Source of the DNA: Saccoglossus kowalevskii
Taxonomy: Eukaryota > Hemichordata > Enteropneusta > Harrimaniidae
Length of the DNA: 20,459 nt
Direction: 5' to 3'
Assembly (NCBI RefSeq): GCF_000003605.2
Contig: NW_003134838.1
Span: 1-20,459 of the forward strand
This document shows positions 18,252 to 20,459 of this stretch, piece after piece (the first letter of the stretch is position 1; the number at the start of each line of letters is the position of its first letter). The notes beneath the pieces are model-generated. The model searched no databases. It had not been told where the DNA came from and was given only the letters and a program-made list of their open reading frames with translations. The position numbers and the translations under genes are program-made.

Positions 18252-19391
18252 TGTGCTAAAACTTAAATTAAACAGCTGTCAAACTTGCTGTTGGTAAGTT
18301 GTTGGCTCTATATAGCATAGAAACCTATCGACACTATGTTTATTTTCCGTCTGGTGTCTATCCTATACATAGCTCATTAAAATCTAACTTACTATAAACT
18401 TCTTGTCGCTTTGACTCACATTAATTTTATATAATAAAATTATAAAACTATGCTGTGACATTAATTGACTTTGAAGTCATATAGCTTTATTTTCAATCTC
18501 ATTTTTCTGCTATTGTTTTTTATAAATGAAATGATGTACAGTCACCATTCTATGCCACAATACAAATAAATAAATTCATGTACAACTATTTATATTTTTA
18601 CATGCTTTTCAAAGACACTAATAAATATAAAATCTTATTAGATGAACTCATCCCCTCCTGTTATAAACATTCTACAAATTTAAGTTCAAGTGTATTTTAG
18701 ACACAATAAAATTGTTGACTGGAACTAATTTTGTATTGCCCCACTCTACTACTAAACACCATGGAATGTGGTACACAATACAGATCAACTCAAAGGTCAT
18801 TTATGAATGAAGTGAAGACTGGCTACTTAGGTTCATGTCCTCAAAACCTTTGATATGCAAATTAAATTTTACAACTTGGACCTTCCTTGAGAGCAAAATG
18901 ATCAATACCGCCATCACAGTTAGTTTTATGTATATGCTGACATCATCTGCCAAAATGCAATGATGACTCATACCTTGTTTTCCCAGGAACTCATGAATTA
19001 TTCATATTTTCCTAATTTGCATGCTAGGGGGTTCCCCGTTTTTTTCCCTTAGACTTATTTATATGCAGACACATTGTTAGCATAGAAACTGCTTTCAATG
19101 GCTGTACTTTGACCTCAATTCATGACAAGTGTCTTCAGCTGCTTGCATTTGTGACTATAATCTAAAACGGGGTTGTTGTTTTCCACTATTCGCACCACTA
19201 AAAATCTATAAATCCAACATGGCGGAGTCTCATGTTTAAACTTGCACACAACACACAGAATATCTATGTTCTATCTGAATGCATTCCTCCATATTATTAT
19301 CTTGCATGTTAATGGCAAATAGTTTTAATTATAAATTTTGTGGTAACAAATGCTTTAATATCAAAACAAAAATTTCTGTACATAAACATGC

Positions 19392-19481
19392 TTAACACGT
19401 TGAACGCCAAAGTTAACAAAATTTCGAAAAATGCATAAAAATTGACAAAATGTTGCACAAGAATTTTGGCGCTCAAATTAA
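19392..19481. mobile_element. ~90 bp TTAA-flanked mini-element, piggyBac-like ends
   Basis: TTAA occurs at 19392-19395 and 19478-19481. Inside the left copy is CACGTTGAACGCCAAAG, and inside the right copy, in reverse complement, is TTTGAGCGCCAAAATTC. The shared core is TTGARCGCCAAA. PiggyBac-type elements duplicate TTAA and often carry TTGAACGCC-like ends. At 90 bp it would be a very small MITE, and an accidental inverted repeat is the main alternative. Confidence 0.5.
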
Positions 19482-20041
19482 TTTCTAATATAATCCCTTT
19501 CATGGATAGAGATCATCTCGAGCATGTGCTGAGTCATGACTTTCTGAATGCTGGGCTCAGAAAAGATTGGTTGTTGAAGAAAAAAATATCAAAAAAAATA
19601 ATAGCAGAAGTTTATATAACTTGAAAAAAAAAAATGAAAATACCAGCTGTATTTACAAAGTCTATTTCCATCATGTTTTACTGGTGACCTTTCGTCCTAC
19701 TTCATTCAAGTAATCCTTTTGCAAGCTATGGGATTAACTCAGTTTCCAGACACATGTTAAAAACCTTTATGGATTTGGTTACTATATTATGTCCAGTACT
19801 TTAAATTGAATTAACAGTGGTGATATAAATTGCCTAGACACCTTCTTAACGTAGTGCAAATGTCCTAGTGTCTCCGTGGTTGCTAAGGTCATGAAATGCA
19901 AACAATTGGTCTGTACTGCAAAATAGCAAGTAGTATTTATTGTCATTTAGTGTTATAGATTAGAGAAGTTGATAAAATGAATGCACCCCCACACTGGGTG
20001 GGGATGGGTGCACCAGTGTAGTGAGGTCAAACTGTTTGTCC

Positions 20042-20310
20042 TTCAGTTGCCATGGTCACCAAGATCACAACACTGCAAGATATTGCAAACACCACCACTA
20101 AATTTCTACATGGAAATCATGGGTTTCTTCCTGTTACTAAATATATCATGATTTATATGCACGCTCTATATTAGAAGGAAGTTACCAGTAGCCCCTATTC
20201 TTTGTTGTCATAGTCACCAAGACTACAACTTGCTACTTGGTGACAAACACCACCACAAAGTGCTCTTGCCAATATCTTGGGTTTTTCCCCTGTGAATAAA
20301 TATAGCACTC
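20042..20310. repeat. ~160 bp direct duplication with X-box-like motifs
   Basis: 20042-20155 and 20203-20310 share, in order, TTG(C/T)CAT(G/A)GTCACCAAGA, ACAAC, CTGC/TTGCTAC, AAACACCACCAC, ATGGGTTT/TTGGGTTTTT and TAAATATA. A more degenerate third relative may start near 19873 (GTGGTTGCTAAGGTCATG). GTTGCCATGGTCAC at 20047 is one base off the RFX X-box consensus GTNRCC-N2-RGYAAC. Whether this is regulatory or just repeat is unknown. Confidence 0.6.
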
Positions 20311-20459
20311 ACTGCCATTCAACAAGGAGCTGACCATTAACTTTCCACACAAGAGGAGACATTTAATATAAAACATCAAAACTGTTCTTGTAGAATTATA
20401 AAAGAACACATGCTTGAAGGAATTGTATTGTACTGTAATATAATGAGAATATTTATTTT

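Larger units (their letters stand above)
15234..20459 (-). other. Upstream intron sequence of the ITIM-tail gene
   Basis: No transmembrane or immunoglobulin exon (no convincing D-x-G-x-Y-x-C context) could be found on the minus strand up to the window end, so this is probably one long intron or contains only exons too short to recognise. It hosts several MITEs and duplications listed separately. Stretches 17012-18039, 18252-19391 and 19482-20040 show nothing else I can support. Confidence 0.45.

Noticed and set aside
19215..19237. AACATGGCGGAG, a YY1-like motif and possible start codon context on the plus strand
   Set aside because: The frame closes after six codons and no donor follows; one motif is not enough to call a promoter.

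Overview
The window looks like nuclear DNA of a metazoan, most likely a marine invertebrate. It is AT-rich, has no operon-like coding, the longest open frame is 127 codons and unrecognised, and it is full of decayed non-LTR retrotransposons, MITEs and long tandem duplications. The clade is not settled by the sequence. Two features fit molluscs such as bivalves but are not decisive: a repeat built from ~100-150 bp core units with a GGACGACGGACGAC tail, and a short MITE with TTATTTTCGC termini.

One gene is supported, on the minus strand, and only its 3' end is present. A 58-codon C-terminal exon (15057-15233) encodes a cytoplasmic tail with two ITIM-type tyrosine motifs (IVYADL and VQYAAV, tyrosines 33 residues apart) around a Pro/Lys-rich stretch. 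This is the tail layout of inhibitory or adhesion receptors of the immunoglobulin superfamily. The exon has a clean acceptor directly preceded by an in-frame stop. Its own stop codon is followed six bases later by a strong donor (CTG|GTAAGC), so the 3' UTR is spliced. A matching acceptor with a pyrimidine tract lies at 8994-8995, giving a ~6 kb 3' UTR intron. The transcript probably ends near 8000, 4570 or 4050, where AATAAA signals lie on the minus strand. Transmembrane and ectodomain exons were not found and are presumably beyond 20459 or too short to recognise.

Layout: 1-650 holds a first copy of the core-unit repeat. 650-3815 is a broken non-LTR retrotransposon on the minus strand, interrupted by a second copy of that repeat (about 2863-3385) and by an unidentified ~870 bp segment (about 1486-2355). 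3816-8993 is the 3' flank and probable 3' UTR, with a palindromic MITE and a ~95 bp tandem array. 8994-15050 is the 3' UTR intron, with a second non-LTR retrotransposon remnant on the plus strand, a local duplication, CTCF-like sites and a short TIR element. 15051-15233 is the exon. 15234-20459 is the upstream intron, with a 465 bp MITE carrying ~50 bp TIRs, a ~490 bp tandem duplication, a TTATTTTCGC-type MITE, a ~90 bp TTAA-flanked piggyBac-like mini-element and a ~165 bp duplication with X-box-like motifs.

No prokaryotic, viral, CRISPR or rRNA/tRNA feature was seen. The most interesting items are the tandem-ITIM tail, its unusual spliced 3' UTR flanked by a 9 bp direct repeat, and the nested insertion in the retrotransposon.
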